A stretch of 64,000 nucleotides of DNA from Zopfochytrium polystomum. Lineage: Eukaryota; Chytridiomycota; Chytridiomycetes; Chytridiales; Chytridiaceae. A program made the position numbers and the translations under genes. Of this stretch, positions 32,111-45,341 are shown piece after piece (within the stretch, counting starts at the first letter, position 1; the number at the start of each line of letters is the position of its first letter). Where the stretch lies: the NCBI GenBank assembly GCA_025765615.1, contig JAIVFJ010000083.1, forward strand, positions 124,001 through 188,000, read 5' to 3'. A model generated the notes under the pieces. The model was not told the origin of the DNA and did no database searches. It saw nothing but the letters and a program-made list of their open reading frames with translations.

Positions 32111-33474
32111 ATGACGACGGGGACTATTCTTTGTGCGAACAAAGGCTGCGGCAAGTCGTTTGCGCCGGACGACAATGCGGAAACGGCGTGCGAGTACCAT
32201 CCTGGTGCCCCAGTCTTCCACGACGCCCTTAAGGTGAGCAAGCTCGGGCGGCGGGCGGCGCCGGATCGTGCCAATTAATGCTAAAGATTTTTTACTTCGA
32301 CACAAATATCGTGTAGGGCTGGTCTTGCTGCTCCAAAAAAGTCACAGACTTCAACGACTTTTTAAAGATTGCGGGATGCACCGTCGGCCCGCACTCCGCC
32401 GCCGCACCTGCCACCGACTCCGAACCCGCATCCAAAGCCGCACCGCCTAAATCGGTCACAACAGCCCCCACTCAGATCATCGACGGCAAGGAGGTGTACG
32501 GCACTGCACCAACCGTGCCGGCACCTACGAGCACGGCAAAGCCAGCGACCACAGTCGCAGCCGCATCCCCACCGGCGAAGCCCGAGGTGAAAGAAGAAGA
32601 CCTGCACGATGCCCCCGACGTGGTCGTCGCGGTCGGAACTGCGTGCAAGCGGAGGGCGTGCAAGCACAGTTTTGCTGGGCCCGAATCCAAAGAAGACGAG
32701 TGCGTGTTTCACCCCGGCGTTCCTGTGTTTCACGAAGGCAGCAAGGTGAATTGCCGAGAGCACTGTTGAATGGCCAAAGGCATTCAATCCACTGTTTCAT
32801 TCTGATCTTGTGATCCAGGGCTGGAGTTGCTGCACCAGGAAAGTGCTCGAATTCGACGAGTTTTTGAAACTTCAAGGCTGCAAAAGAGGAAAGCACAGGT
32901 TTACGGACCCGGTGGTGCGTGTGATGTCCAGCGCTCTCTGCGCGTTACTTGTTTTGGTAACGTTTTGTCCGCACTCTTTTTGACAGCCGGCGGCGGAGGA
33001 GAAGGTCGAGTGCCGACGGGATTGGTATCAGACGCAGTCTACCGTTATCGTCACCATCTTTGCAAAGAAGGTGGACAAGACGCAAACCACCGTTACATTT
33101 GGAGAGAATCAGGTTTGGCAGGCAACACTGCTTTCTGGGCTGTCAACACATTGAGCACTCGCCTGATCTGTCGTTCCGATCAACTGCCGATATGCTAGCT
33201 TACCGTCCGCGCGAAATTCCTTGATGGCAAGGTCTACGAGCTGGACACCCCATTGGGCCTGCCCATTGTGCCTGCCGAGTCCAAGTTCACTGTAATGTCG
33301 ACCAAAATCGAAATCGTTTTGAAGAAGGCGAACGGGCTGAGCTGGCCAACATTGGAGCCGGCAGAGGGCGTCGTGTCTTGGACAACCTTTGGAGTTTCTG
33401 GGGGCACAGGGACGGTGGGCAGCAAAGTTGCGGTGATCGCCGAGGATGCACCCATTCACTTGTTGAAAAAATAA
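32111..33474 (+). CDS. CHORD-CS domain protein (CHORDC1/RAR1-type Hsp90 cochaperone)
   Basis: Binds Hsp90 and stabilises client complexes. Five exons (32111-32233, 32317-32745, 32819-32914, 32987-33112, 33199-33474) close in phase to 349 residues. Two CHORD zinc modules: CANKGCGKSFA ... [20 protein letters not shown], and CKRRACKHSFA ... [20 protein letters not shown], each followed by the family's FxxFLKIxGC signature. A Pro/Ala-rich linker separates them. The C-terminal CS (p23-like) domain spans about residues 225-320 with TVIVTIFAKKV and SKFTVMSTKIEIVLKKANG, WPTLE. Introns cut exactly before the GWSCC of both modules, a sign of an old module duplication. Convergent with UDP-glucose dehydrogenase; only 66 bp separate the stop codons. 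Confidence 0.93.
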
Positions 33475-33540
33475 ATACTTGGACTACCGGAAGCCACAAA
33501 AAAGAAAGAAACAGTCAGGCGGCAGGTGGGCGGCAGCACT

Positions 33541-35334
33541 CTACTCCATAACTTTCTTTCCAATCACCTCCACCACGAATCCAATGTCCCTCAACTTTTT
33601 GTGATCAAGAATCAGACGGCCGTCGAAAATGCAGGCTGGCTTTTTCATGCCATCATAAATGCGCTTGTAGTCCAGCGTCTTGAACATGTCCCACTCTGTG
33701 CAGATAACTACGGCGTCAACCTGCTCGGCGCACATGTACGGGTCTCGGAAGATTTCGACACGTTTCTTGTCTGAGGTTGTCGAATAAAAATTTCTTTGTG
33801 GTTACAGTCGGGTTCGATTCACGCAAAACACCAAACTCACACTCTTCGACCGTGCAAACGTCCTTCTCGGTCAAATCCATTTCGATTTGTTCGTCCAGCA
33901 CCTTTGGATCAAAGATCCTCACATACGCGCTCTCCCTCACAAAGTACTTGGCCAGAGCGATCGCCGCCGACTCTCTCGTGTCGCCCGTATTCTTCTTGAA
34001 CGCAAACCCAAACAGCGCAATCTTCTTCCCAGTAATGGTGTTGAACAAACGCTTCACGATGGCCTCGGCGAACCGGCGCTTCTGGTACTCGTTCATTGTA
34101 ACCACCTGCTGCCAGTACGCGGCGACCTCGGGCAGGTGCAGGCTCTCGGACAGGTACACCAGGTTGAGAATGTCCTTTTGAAAGCACGATCCGCCGAACC
34201 CCACCGACGCCTTGAGGAACTTGGGCCCGATGCGCGAGTCCAGACCGCACGCGTACGCTACCTCGTCCACGTCGGCCCCCGTCGCTTCGCAAATGGCTGA
34301 CAGCGCGTTGACGCTGGAGATGCGTTGCGCGAGGAGCGCGTTGGCTGCCTGGATAATGGGGGTGGGGGGGTTTGGTGCGATTCGCGGTTAAGTGACATTG
34401 GGGGGTGGGAGGCCACGGTTTGTCGAGCGAAAAGCCTCGGCGGACTGGAAAAAGGTGCGGGATGGGCGCGGGAGTCCGTCACAAACCAATTTGGACAGCT
34501 CCGACGACCACAGGTTCATGGTGATAATCTTGCTCGCCGGAACCCAGTTCGCATACACGGATGCCAGCTTCTTCTGCGCCGCGATGCCTTCGGGCGTTTG
34601 GAGCGAGCCGATCAGGACCCTGTCCGGCCGAAGGAGGTCGTCAATGGCAGTACCCTCGGCCAAGAACTCGGGGTTCGAGAGGATGTCGAAGCGAATTCCG
34701 TCGCGAGAGTTGGCCTCGAGGATTACGCGCATGCTTTCGGCGGTGCGGCATGGCACCGTCGATTTTTCCACAACGATTTTGGAGGATCGCGCTACCCCGG
34801 CGATACGGCGCGTTGCAGCTTCCACGTAGCTGGTTGAATTTTTTTTTTTGTGATTTTTGTTTGTTTTGTTTTGGGTTATTTTGAGTGAATGACATGTGAA
34901 TGTCCAGGGGGTAGTCGCAAGACCTACGCGAGATCGGCAGCGAATCCAGCGCCAATGCCGGCCTTCTTCGTGGGCGTGTTGACAGACACGAAAATGAGGT
35001 CGGCCTCGTTGATGTGTTTGTCGACGTCTGCTGAGAAAAACAGGTTCTTTCCTCGGCATTGCTTAACGATCTCATCCAGGCCAGGCTCGTAAATAGGAAG
35101 TTCGTCCGAGTTCCACAAGTCGATGCGCCCTTGGTTGATGTCGACGATGGTTACTTTGATGTTCGGGCATTTGTACGCGATCACGGCGCAAGTTGGGCCA
35201 CCTGGGCATTGCGGGAGAGTATTTTTTGTTGTTGTTGTTGTTGTCGCGGATTTGGGGTTTCTTTATTTCGTGTCGATAAGTACTGAGTGGTACTTACCAA
35301 CATAACCGGCGCCTATGCAGCAAATGTTCTTCAT
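33541..35334 (-). CDS. UDP-glucose 6-dehydrogenase
   Basis: Oxidises UDP-glucose twice with NAD+ to UDP-glucuronate, a precursor for acidic polysaccharides. Start ATG at 35334; the NAD-binding motif [14 protein letters not shown] spans a 93-nt intron after GYVG. Further landmarks: [44 protein letters not shown], then [15 protein letters not shown] with the catalytic cysteine, [15 protein letters not shown], and [12 protein letters not shown], ending VIGKKVME with TAG at 33541-33543. Exons join cleanly at [13 protein letters not shown] and VEEY/KKRVEIF. Length and order match eukaryotic UGDH. It diverges from dynein LIC (652 bp between starts), which leaves room for two promoters. Confidence 0.93.
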
Positions 35335-35985
35335 GGTGGGGGTCTTGTAAGGACTGACTGAAGTGAGGGTAAGGGACGGCGGTCTCGAGGACGTCAGCGC
35401 GCGCTTGTGATGACGATCGTGAGGTCGTTTTCCTGCTGCTTGTTGCTGCGTGCAACCAGGACGCTTCTTTGTTGCCGCAGGAGACGGGGAGGCAGACAGA
35501 GCGAGGAAGACGAGAGGGGCGGAGACAGACAGGCGCGCCAATGGGAATTTGGGAAGAAAAACTTTTTAAGTGTTAACGGTTGGCGGCCTCCTCTCGCTCC
35601 CTCCTCGACGTCGTTGTTGGTGGAAGGAGACTTTGGGAAGCAGCAAGCGCAAGCACCGGACAAGGCGTTCGTAGGGAAACGCATTGCTCTCAGGGGGGGC
35701 ATCGTTCTTCTTCTTTGATTTCTCTGGCTCCCTCGACTGTGGGAGGTGCCGAGCACCAGTAATTCGTGCTCGCGGTACGCACCCCCCAGCGATCGCGATC
35801 GCGTTCCTTCACAACCCAAGAGCGAAAACCTCAGCATTCAAAGAATTCAACGGTTTCTCGGCGATCCCTTCATTCGACGCTTTCGGGAAAGCGACAAAGC
35901 GACAAGGATATATACGCTGCGCATTCCCTGTTGCTGATTCCCGCCAACCGGCCTCTGCGCGCATTCCCCGCTTCTCACATTCGTC
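35335..35985. promoter_or_regulatory. Divergent promoter region (UGDH and dynein LIC)
   Basis: 650 bp between two start codons facing apart. A TATATA-type box (GATATATACGC, about 35908) lies ~75 bp before the dynein LIC start. No other element is clear. Confidence 0.4.
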
Positions 35986-38374
35986 ATGGTCTCACCCTCT
36001 GATGCGCCCGCCACTGCGAGTGATTACTCTCATGTGAATGGTATCAACGGAGTCAATGGAGTTGGGGGTGAATTCGATCGGAATTCAGGCAACCGATCCT
36101 CCATTTCGGGTGGAACTGGCGGCGACAACAGCTTGTGGGGAAGCATCTTGAAAGAGGCGTCGTCGTCGAAAACAATCGCAGCGAAGAATGTTTTGGTGTT
36201 GGGTATGCAATCGCCTTATGCATTCCTCTCCCCGATCCCTGAGGTCGTGCGACCTTTGAACTTACAGAATCTGCATTTGCAGGCGATTCTAAAAGCGGCA
36301 AATCTACGATCATCAATCACCTACGGCAGTCTTTCCTCACTGGCAGTCTGGTACCGATACCCGCAATTGCAGTGGATGGTGTACATGGCGGAGTATGGGG
36401 TGGATCGGGACCTCAGAGCGACCGCATTGGACTCGGTTTAGCGCTCTCATTTACATATGCCGATGTTTCATTGGAGCACGACGACGGAGAGGAACCTGCT
36501 GCGCGGCTAAGTCTTTACGAGCTTGAAAGCGGCGATGCGTCATTCGGTCCCCTTGTGCGATTTGCGCTTCCCGCCGATAAGCTTCAGGACTCTGCAGTGA
36601 TCATCTGCTTGGACTGGAGCAGACCGTGGTCGTTTTTCCGATCCCTTGAGCGGTACCTGACTATTTTGCAACGGGAGATCGAAACTGTACTGGAGGCAAG
36701 CAACTCCGGACGTCGTATCTACGAGGAACTTCGGGACGAGAGTAAGATGATGCCATCGATATTAGTCATCTTAATTTGGATCATTACCTTGAACTCCTGC
36801 AGTTGAAACCCATTTTAGAGAGTATAAGGAACCTGAACCAAATCGTGGTCAGATCGGCGCTACTCCAAAAGTGGACTCGGTCCTGGCATCTGCTGCAACG
36901 CAGCACACCGCCCCTCTTGGTCCTGGCATTCTTACTAACAATCTTGGTATTCCAATAATCATCGCCTGCACCAAGGTAAATCTTTCCTTTTCTTTGCTAC
37001 AAAGTGCTGAATGTACGTGCATCGACAGTCCGATCATGTTGCGGCTTTAGAAAAGGAGAGCGAGTTTTCAGATGATCTCTTTGACTTTGTTCAGCAAAGC
37101 CTACGAACCGTGTGCCTAAAATGTAAGTTCGCCCAAAGCTTATCCGGAATAACCGAAACAAACTGCCTTTTGTAGACGGCGCTGCACTCTGCTACACATC
37201 TACCCATCGTCCAGACACCCTTCACACTTTAAAAACCTACCTACTCCACCGCCTCTTGAACGGGTCGAACGTAGACTCTTTCCCGTTTACTCAAAGACCG
37301 CAGGTTGTTGACAGAGACACCGTCTTTGTACCGTCTGGTTGGGACAGCTGGGGAATGATTAAAGTACTGGCAGAAGAGTTCAGCCCAAAGCTGTTGGCTG
37401 GACTTGAAGACGACGGATCCGTTTCATACAGTGGGTCCAAGACAGAATATGAAGCGGCATTGCAGAAGGGTCGCGTTATCTTCGAAAAGGAAGTTCCAAA
37501 CACCTCAGCGGATAAGGTTAGCTATGGGGTGTGCAATCAAATGAATGAGCGTTTTATTTTTTTTTTTTTTTTGTTTTATTTTGCTTGTTTTAACCGAGTC
37601 CCTTCACAGTCCTACGCATTACCAAACTTGGTCGTGGCCGAAGACGAGCAGTCCTTCTTGGAACGAAATTTGGAGCTTCTCGCATCCATGGGAGGATTAA
37701 ATCCTTCCGGAACTGGATCCCCACTGGGAACGGGATTGGCCGACGGAGTTGCGCGGCTCCCGTCTGGGTCTTTGAGCAGCAGCGATATGTTGGATGGTGT
37801 CAGCAGCAAGCTTGCGCAGCTGGCCAAATTAAAGGTGCGTGCATTGTTCTCTGCTGCTTTGCGTTTGTCCGCTACTTTGCTTGCAGTCGCTTACGAGTAT
37901 CTTTAAATTGACAGGAGCAAACGTCCATGCCAAATACTCCGTCCAAACCGCGGTACGGAGGCGAGGTAAGCTAGATATTCCGAAACTCACAGCTTTCCCC
38001 GACGGACACCACCTCACCCGATCTGTCCACCCTTCCTGCGGCAGATTCCGCCTTTACCTGGCATGCCAGCCGGTGGCACTACGAGCGGGCTCGGTCCCGG
38101 AACATTCGCGACCCCAGGCGTCTCGGCAACCCAGAACGAAGTCCTCGCCAACTTTTTCCAGTCGCTCCTAAGCAAGAAGACGTCCACCGGCGCAGGAGGG
38201 CTTGGCGGGCCTTCGGCCTCGTCTCTTGGCGCCCGCAGTCCGTCGATGGCGTCCGGCCGTTCGCCGTCTATTTCTGCGATGAGTCCAGCGATGCTGGCCG
38301 CGTCGAGCTCTGTTGCCATGCTGAGCACAGGATCGCAGAGCCCTGCGTCAGGCACCGGTGGGAGCCCGAAGTGA
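35986..38374 (+). CDS. Cytoplasmic dynein 1 light intermediate chain
   Basis: Adaptor-binding subunit of dynein, the minus-end microtubule motor. Eight exons (35986-36202, 36283-36741, 36803-36975, 37029-37122, 37176-37516, 37610-37834, 37915-37965, 38045-38374) close in phase to 629 residues. In order: LWGSILKEAS, P-loop GDSKSGKSTI, a WSRPWSFFRSL segment like the family's MSKPW, LTNNLGIPIIIACTKSD, FVQQSLRTVCLKYGAALCYTS, VDRDTVFVPSGWDSW, and the phosphorylatable, disordered C-terminus rich in Ser/Pro (SPSMASGRSP) that holds the adaptor-binding helix region. The P-loop is complete, unlike many family members. The gene supports an organism with active microtubule transport. Confidence 0.92.
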
Positions 38375-39027
38375 GAGTAACAAGTGGGTGGAGTGCGGGG
38401 GAATGCGGGGGAACTTGGAAGACTGTCGAGGAACAAGAGATTCGTTAATCTCCGTTTTCTTGACCTGTTTTTTTTTTTTTTTTTTTTGCTTTACTTTTTA
38501 CTATCTTTCTTTTCCGTCTCTTTTTTCGTCCCTCCCACCCTCTTCATCTCTTTTCACTCCGCGCGTCGTTTTTTTTTTTTTCTTTCTACTTCTTCTTCTG
38601 CTTTCTTTTTCCTGTTGCTTCTCTGGTTGGGTGGGTTGGGTGGGTTGGCTTTGGACACATGCGGTGCTGCGGCCTTTCGGGCAGGAAGATTAACTGTGGG
38701 TGAGGGCGGGGCGGGGCGGGTGGCGGTCGGTTTGATGACGTGCAACTTGTGGAAATCTGTCTGTGCGTTTGTGATAAAGCTAGGACAGACGCCGGAACTT
38801 GCAAGTTCGCGGTCGAGGTTTCCGCCAGTATCTGACACTAGCAGCGTTGCGCGTGTTGTTTTTGTCTTGACCCATCCCGAACCTGCGGTGAATCCGCATT
38901 GCCCACCCCTCTCCGAAAACCTTTTTTCGCACTTTCCACCTCAAAAAACAAGAAGTCCGGCGATACCAGAGTGTTTATTTTTTCCTCCCCCGTGGAACAA
39001 CACTGCTCCCTTCCCCTGTTCCCCGCG
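38375..39027. other. Convergent intergenic region with pyrimidine tracts
   Basis: 650 bp between the stop codons of dynein LIC and UGGT. T17 and T14 tracts lie at about 38469-38487 and 38569-38581. A repeated TTGGGTGGG unit occurs near 38626-38646. No gene is seen; the open frames are low-complexity. Confidence 0.5.
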
Positions 39028-42000
39028 TTACAGTTCGTCCTGGCGATGCGCGGACGTGCTGCCGCTGCCAGCTGCGGGCGCAGTCGTCGTCGTTTCCTCC
39101 CGCACGCGGCGCGCCACTGACTGCACCTCTTCGTCCAGGCTCTCCCATTCCGGAACGATTCGCTTCGCGCGCTCCAGTTTGGGCTCCTTGGTCAAAGGGT
39201 TGTTGCACTTGAGGAGAGCGGAAATGAGAAGGAATTTAATACGCAAATCCAGTCGGAAAAAAAAAATAATAATAAAGTAGTGTGCTTGATCAAAAAGTCG
39301 GAGCGATTGGGGGGAGCTTGCAAATTTTTGCGACGAAGGGAACCCAACGGCATGCTTACCAAGTCGATGGTCTTGGCTTTCGAGAGCTCCGCGTCACTGC
39401 ACCAGGTTTCGCACCAGAGCCTTAACACATTTCAGGGGTAGCCACGAGAAAGCACAGCAGAAAACGTTATGTTGATCAGTACAAATGTACAGAGCACCCA
39501 AAAGGGAAAAAATATAAATTACCATTCTTGCGACAGTGAAAATATGGGGATCTGGTGGATCATGTTGTTTGGCAGATCCTGGTCCAAGTTTGCAAGACTG
39601 TTTGGGTCCGCGCTGAGCATTTGATACTGCTGCCGCAATCGGTCCCCGGCGAGGAGCTGACGGAAGCGTTTCAAGTCCACCACGTACAGCGCCGAAATGT
39701 GGTAAGGCCGCGGCCCGAGATGCGATTTCCAGTACCCCCGACTTCCAAAACCGGAACCCTTCCATCTCCGTTCGCGAGTCGCAGAACGGAGTGTAACCAT
39801 AGACCGCACCTTGCAGGTCGGTGTCGACGAGCTCCTTCAAGTCCACGCGCACGATCTGGTCAGCGTCCACAAAAATGACTTTTTCGAGGTCGAGGGGAAA
39901 GAGAACGTCCAAGAACAGGATCTTGTACCCCCAAATAAACCGCTGCTTTTCAGTTTGACCTCGGAGCCATTGGGGCCATTTATCTGTCCAGAACTTATCA
40001 GTCTCCAATATCAAAACAGAACGTTCGTACATGTAACGAGTTCGTACTCAAAGTTGTACGCTTTGGCAAGATGAGGGATAAATTTCTTGGAGCGTCGAGT
40101 TAGAATGGACAACACTCAAAGAAAGATTGGCCATACCATGAATGACGGAGATAAGAAGTTTTCAATCAGCCAAAATTTAACCGGGTTCTTCGTGTTCTTG
40201 ACCACCGTCAGCATCATAATACCCAAAAAGCGTTCGTAGAGATGGCCAGACGCGACCGAAAACACGTTAATTGTAGCATTCGACCGACTCGGAGGTGGCG
40301 CTGGTGTAGAACCAAACACACTGCCCACACTGGGGAAGGTTTTCCGTAAGTGCCTTTAAAGTGCTAGGATAAAATATTGACTTACCGGGATTTGACTTTC
40401 TCCCAAAGATTTGGTTCTGCTTCTTTCACCTCAGGCTCGTCGGGTTCAAGTACGTCCGCAGTTTCCATACCCGGCCGCTTCTTCGCTGTCGCGTAGATAG
40501 TGAGACCCTCAAAACTGTTGACGATAACTCTGGCCACTCCATCTTCCGAGACTTCTGACCCGCTTGTGATCTTGCCGCGTGTATCAGACACGCCGACGAG
40601 CTGATAAACCTTTTGCGACCGCCCTTCACGGAGTCTCAATTCCCAAACGCCAGGGTTCGCTTTCAGTTGAATGTATCCAAGGTTTGTCATTGTTATCGTG
40701 TCAACCATGTGTGGCACTGACGGCGTGCCAAGGATAAATTGAAGACCGCGAGGGGGCATGGGCGTTTGAAGTTCGTTGACGTGGCCCTGGACCAGAATGT
40801 TCACCAGTTGGAAAAGCGCATCCACACCGCGACGAGCGTGTTCCCCCTGCAAGTTTGCCAACTTTATGTTGTCAAGGTCGTGCACGGACTCGATGGCTCG
40901 AACTAGCCAGGCGTCGGGAACTAAACGTGGGTTAGTTTCCACAAGGCCTGTGAAAAGAGGTAGTCTACTCACCATCCAATCCCAGCGTCAGCAGGGGATC
41001 CTTTGGCAGATTTTTAAAGGTGGCGGACGCTGGCAGCAGGGCGCTGAGGTTTCCATCAGAATGGAACAAGAAAAATCAAGTTAAACCAACCCAGATTCGT
41101 CAAACGACAACTGCTTCTGCAGGACATATCGGTAGAACCGCTTCACAGGAAGCTCTGTTAAAACAGAACTAGGGTGAAGAAGGACTTGTACGCTGACGCC
41201 TTCTAATTTGCTGACAACCTGCGTCCCGAAATGAGCATTCTTGCACTGCTAGGTCCAGACGTACGAACCTCCAAAATGTGGGAAACCTTCTGAGTAAACT
41301 CAGCTGCAGGATCAAGAATCGCAGTAAATCGAATTATTGATGCTGACGGATCTCCCACTGTGAAAGCTCTATAATGGGCTACTCAATACAGATTCAACGC
41401 AAAATCTGTCGCCTTACAGCGGGTTATCGTTCCAGTTAATGAACGAAGAAAGGGTAAGGCGAGGCGAAGCCGTTTGGCCCGGCTCAATTGGCGCCACGCT
41501 TGCGGTGTGCGAGACTGTTGAGCTGACTTTCATTACAGTATTCGCAAACCATCCTCTGAAAGATACGGAGTCAGCCGAGACCCGAAGAAGAACGGAGGGC
41601 TCACGGTGGTAATGATAAAGTTCCTTTCGATTCAAGAATGTCGGTCACAATCCTTTCAATGTTTTTGATTCGAGTATCAAATTCGGTTGAAACAAGCAGT
41701 TCGTAATCTTCTTTGTCGAACGAAAAGCTGGCTGGTATCGGTCCAACAATCTTAAATATTTCTGGTCAAACCAGACGAAGCACTGAATAAAGAGCTTTAC
41801 CCGTCCATTCACAAGAATGAATGTTTCTCCTGGCCCTGCTCCGACGACGGACCTGGCAAACGAAAGCTGCTTTGAAAAGTCGTCATTGAGCTTCTCAATA
41901 GCCAATGCAGGGGTGTCCGAATCTCCTTGGAGGACGATTTCCCCAGACCCTTCTTCGACTGCCGACGGAAGATTCTCCAGCAAATGCGCCAGCGCAGACG

Positions 42001-45000
42001 AAGGGTCCTGCATTGAAAGCTTCGCAACAGCTTCGTGTAGGAGTGTAACTTTTTGCAACGTGTGGACATCTCCGGTCGGATTGTGAATGAAAGCAACTCG
42101 CGCAGATGCTGCGGTGCTCTGTTAAGGGGGTCAACCAAAATAGCCAGGTGGTGATATTCTCACAATAAACTCCAATGCTCCTTTCGCTTTCTGCAAGCCG
42201 CTAGGATCGGAGAGATCTGCGATCACGATCACGCTTTTGCTTGCGCCTAGTCCTTCCACCTCAGCTGAAGCAGGGGTCAGAAACAAGATGAAAACACTCA
42301 GGAGCTAAACTCACGTGAGGTGACATAGAGCAGAGAGTCCAGCACTTCTCCCTCAACATCGCCTCCTAGGAGGTTTATAAATCTCAAAGGATTTGAGTCT
42401 GACGGGAATATGTAAGGGTTACGGCGCTTCCGCACGTTTCCTTGGTTCATGAAGAAATCCAGCACGTCGTCGGCATCGGTAAGCGAGCCGGTGTACGCAG
42501 ACTGTTGCAAGAATTCCAGCATCTTCGCGTAGTGGTTGAGCATATACTGCTGCCAGGTCTAAAAGGGAGTGTCAAATCGTTCGTCCACTTGATAAGTGCC
42601 TCACCTCATCTAGCTCTGTGTACTTTCCGTTCAAAAAGTATGCACCTTTTTCAAGCTGAAGGCCTAACCTTGACTGGAAGCTCCTCACTGCGGCCAACTT
42701 CAGCTGATCATTTTCTTTTGCGAGCGAAGAGGTGAGCTCTTCGCCCACGACTGATTGGAAAGCTTGGTTGATAACATCTAAGCTTGCAGTGCCCTGTCCA
42801 CCTCCACCAAAGTTTTCTTTAACTATGCTGTACAGCTTTGAAAAAGTTACTGGGGAAGTCATGCGGAAAGGAACAGACTCACCTTCATCAAGAATTGTCG
42901 AGCGCCTTTTCTTCCGTGGCTTTCCAGTATGTGGTAGAGACCACGACATAACCAGGTGGCTGGGATGAAATTCCGTTACTTAACGAAAAGAAATGAACAC
43001 CCACAAAGACATACAAGTGGAACCGTCGCTTGAGGAGATGACTGGAATTACACCAAAACGAAGCGGTATATCGCGCTCGACGAAATTGAAAACATTTGTA
43101 AGGACCTCCAAATTCTCCAGCTTCGTCAAATCCATGGCGAACAAAACACTAAACAAATTTTTCCTAATGTATCGCGGTTGACCTGGGTAACCAGGTCGCA
43201 AGAGCTGTCCTTCGTTAGAACGCTTACGCAAGTCAACCTGTACTTACGTCGCGGACAGATTTTGGCCAAGACTTGTACCGCTTATCTTTCTCCAAATCAT
43301 TCCACCAAAGAAGGTTCTCGTCGCGAATGTCGAATGCCTCTCCCCACCCGAGGTCGATCCCCGATGAACCAGACGGCGAAGAAAGGAGTCTGAAAATTTC
43401 GGAGGATGTGAAATTGAGTTGGGCAATCGAATGCACAAGTTTGGCTTCATTCCTCATCCGTTGCAAAAGGCTTCCCGAAAAATTAAATCCCATTAACAAT
43501 CAATCAGCGAGCATGTACCTAAAGAAATCCAAGGTTTCTACGGGAATGTCCATGCCGTTCATGAACAGTTTCATGGTCCCGGCGGTGGCCAGGGTCATTA
43601 GGTTCTTCCTCAACGCCATCCGTATTCTACCACTCGCAGCCGTCTTCGCGATCACGTGGGACAGTTTTGGTAGGTCCTGGCTTATCGCAGTCAAAAGGCT
43701 CAAGGGTTCGTCCGATGCTAAAACTAGATGAGCCGCTTTAACAGCCAGTTCTTCGAACGAGTGTCAGCTTTTGATTGCAGCGCTTAATGCAATTACCTCT
43801 GATTTCTTCTCCAGTCAATGACTGAACCGTTGGTTCTCCTTCTTCGAACAAGACCTCCAAAGGATTTCCTTTCTCCACGGGTTCGTCTGCGGTCGCCTCA
43901 TCCTCGTTTTCAGAGTCTGCCTTTTCGGCTGAAGTACGGGTAAGCATTTCGTCGCGTGCAGCTGGAACTCGAAACCCACCTCCGACATTCCGATCATCAA
44001 TCACTTTGTACTCAGTGCTTTTCAACGCCAACTCCACGCCATACCCCGCTACTACGAGCGGTGAAGCATCTGAGGAGATCGGTGGCGAGCGGTATCGAAG
44101 AACGTAAGCCAGTAGGCCATTGTCGGCAAGCTTCTTTAGGGCTTCGTGAAATTTGGGGAACTGTCGAGACCTCAAATCAGCGTAGAGAATAGCGCGAGGC
44201 AACGACGAAGACTCTTTGTACACGTGATCGAATTGGAGGGAGGGCGGCTGGGGAATGCTTAAGTTGAATCTCAGCAATCAAGTTGAGGCATGTCAGGGGA
44301 ACGAGCTGCCTTACTCAATCCTATCCTTCAGAGCCGCTTCCAAACTTTGAAGCGAGCACAGCTGATGCCCACCAAGATCAATCCAAACGTCACACGACAA
44401 ATCAAAAGAGTTCGAGAGGGAAGCGTTGGTTTTCGGAACGACTACGTCACTGTAGAACTGGTAGTACGCATGTACCGCTGGGGCACCGCTTCGGACGCGC
44501 ATCGAAAGATCGAGCAGTGAACGCGTGGCTGCGTGCACGCGCAGTTGCGGCACAGCATCGATGCCTCTTACAGCCCCTTCGTAGACATCCCTGTCCGACC
44601 GATCCTTAGACAGCAGATCATTCTCGATCATCCAGTCCAAGAACGGAAAGTACGCCGCCTCGTTTTCCTGCGACACGAATTCTCTTGGTTTCGTAAGGAC
44701 AGACGGCATGTGAGCGGGCGCTTCGTTTAAAGTACGCGCGATCCCGTCCCGAACGGGGGAACGGAACAAACAAACCACAACACGTACAGGACTTCCAACG
44801 CGATCGGCGGGCTGGGCCATCCTGTCTGGAGCGTCGTGACGACCGGCGGCGACGGGGTGGTGTCGGATGCAGAGACGGCTATCATACCACCGAGAAATCG
44901 AAGAGTCGGGTCGCTGACGGAAGCAGCAAGAAGAACTGAAAGCGCAGCGGTGGCGACGGCCACGAGGCGGGCATGGCTCCTAGGGCCGCGACCGCGTCGC

Positions 45001-45041
45001 TCGCAGATGGCAAGTGGTCCACTCGCCGTCCTGCGTGGCAT
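39028..45041 (-). CDS. UDP-glucose:glycoprotein glucosyltransferase (one-base frameshift in catalytic domain)
   Basis: ER folding sensor that re-glucosylates misfolded N-glycoproteins so that calnexin can rebind them. Many-exon gene. The start at 45041 encodes a short Arg-rich N-terminus then a hydrophobic signal segment ([17 protein letters not shown]). The middle holds thioredoxin-like domains. The C-terminal GT24 domain shows [33 protein letters not shown] (DxD), [54 protein letters not shown] and WCETWC. It ends HRQDEL (stop 39028-39030), an ER retention signal. Between FWKSG and YWKSH the frame is broken by one extra G in a run of five (39735-39739); elsewhere the domain is intact, so a base error is likeliest. 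Identity is firm; exon details in 40100-44700 were not all resolved. Confidence 0.9.
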
Positions 45042-45150
45042 TTCCTTGCGGAGGGTTCTGATTGATTCCCTTTTTTTTTTTTTTATTTTTTTTTTTTAAG
45101 TTTCTTCGTGAACCTCTGTCTCTCTCGTTTCTCTCTCTGTCTGTCTGTCT

Positions 45151-45226
<76 letters not shown>

Positions 45227-45341
45227 GCTCTCTCTCTCTCGTCTATGGCTATCTCCCTTCTATCTCGAGCTCGTTCTCTTTCTTGATTTTCTCCTCTGAT
45301 CTTTGCGCCATCCACCACCGGGCTGCCTCCGCCCCAACAAC
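45042..45341. promoter_or_regulatory. Bidirectional promoter with long CT tract (UGGT / PRMT)
   Basis: 300 bp separate two divergent start codons. It holds a T-rich tract (45070-45098) and about 90 bases of (CT)n broken by single G interruptions (about 45147-45240), a homopurine/homopyrimidine element able to form triplex DNA and, in other systems, a GAGA-type factor site. No TATA box was found. Confidence 0.6.
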
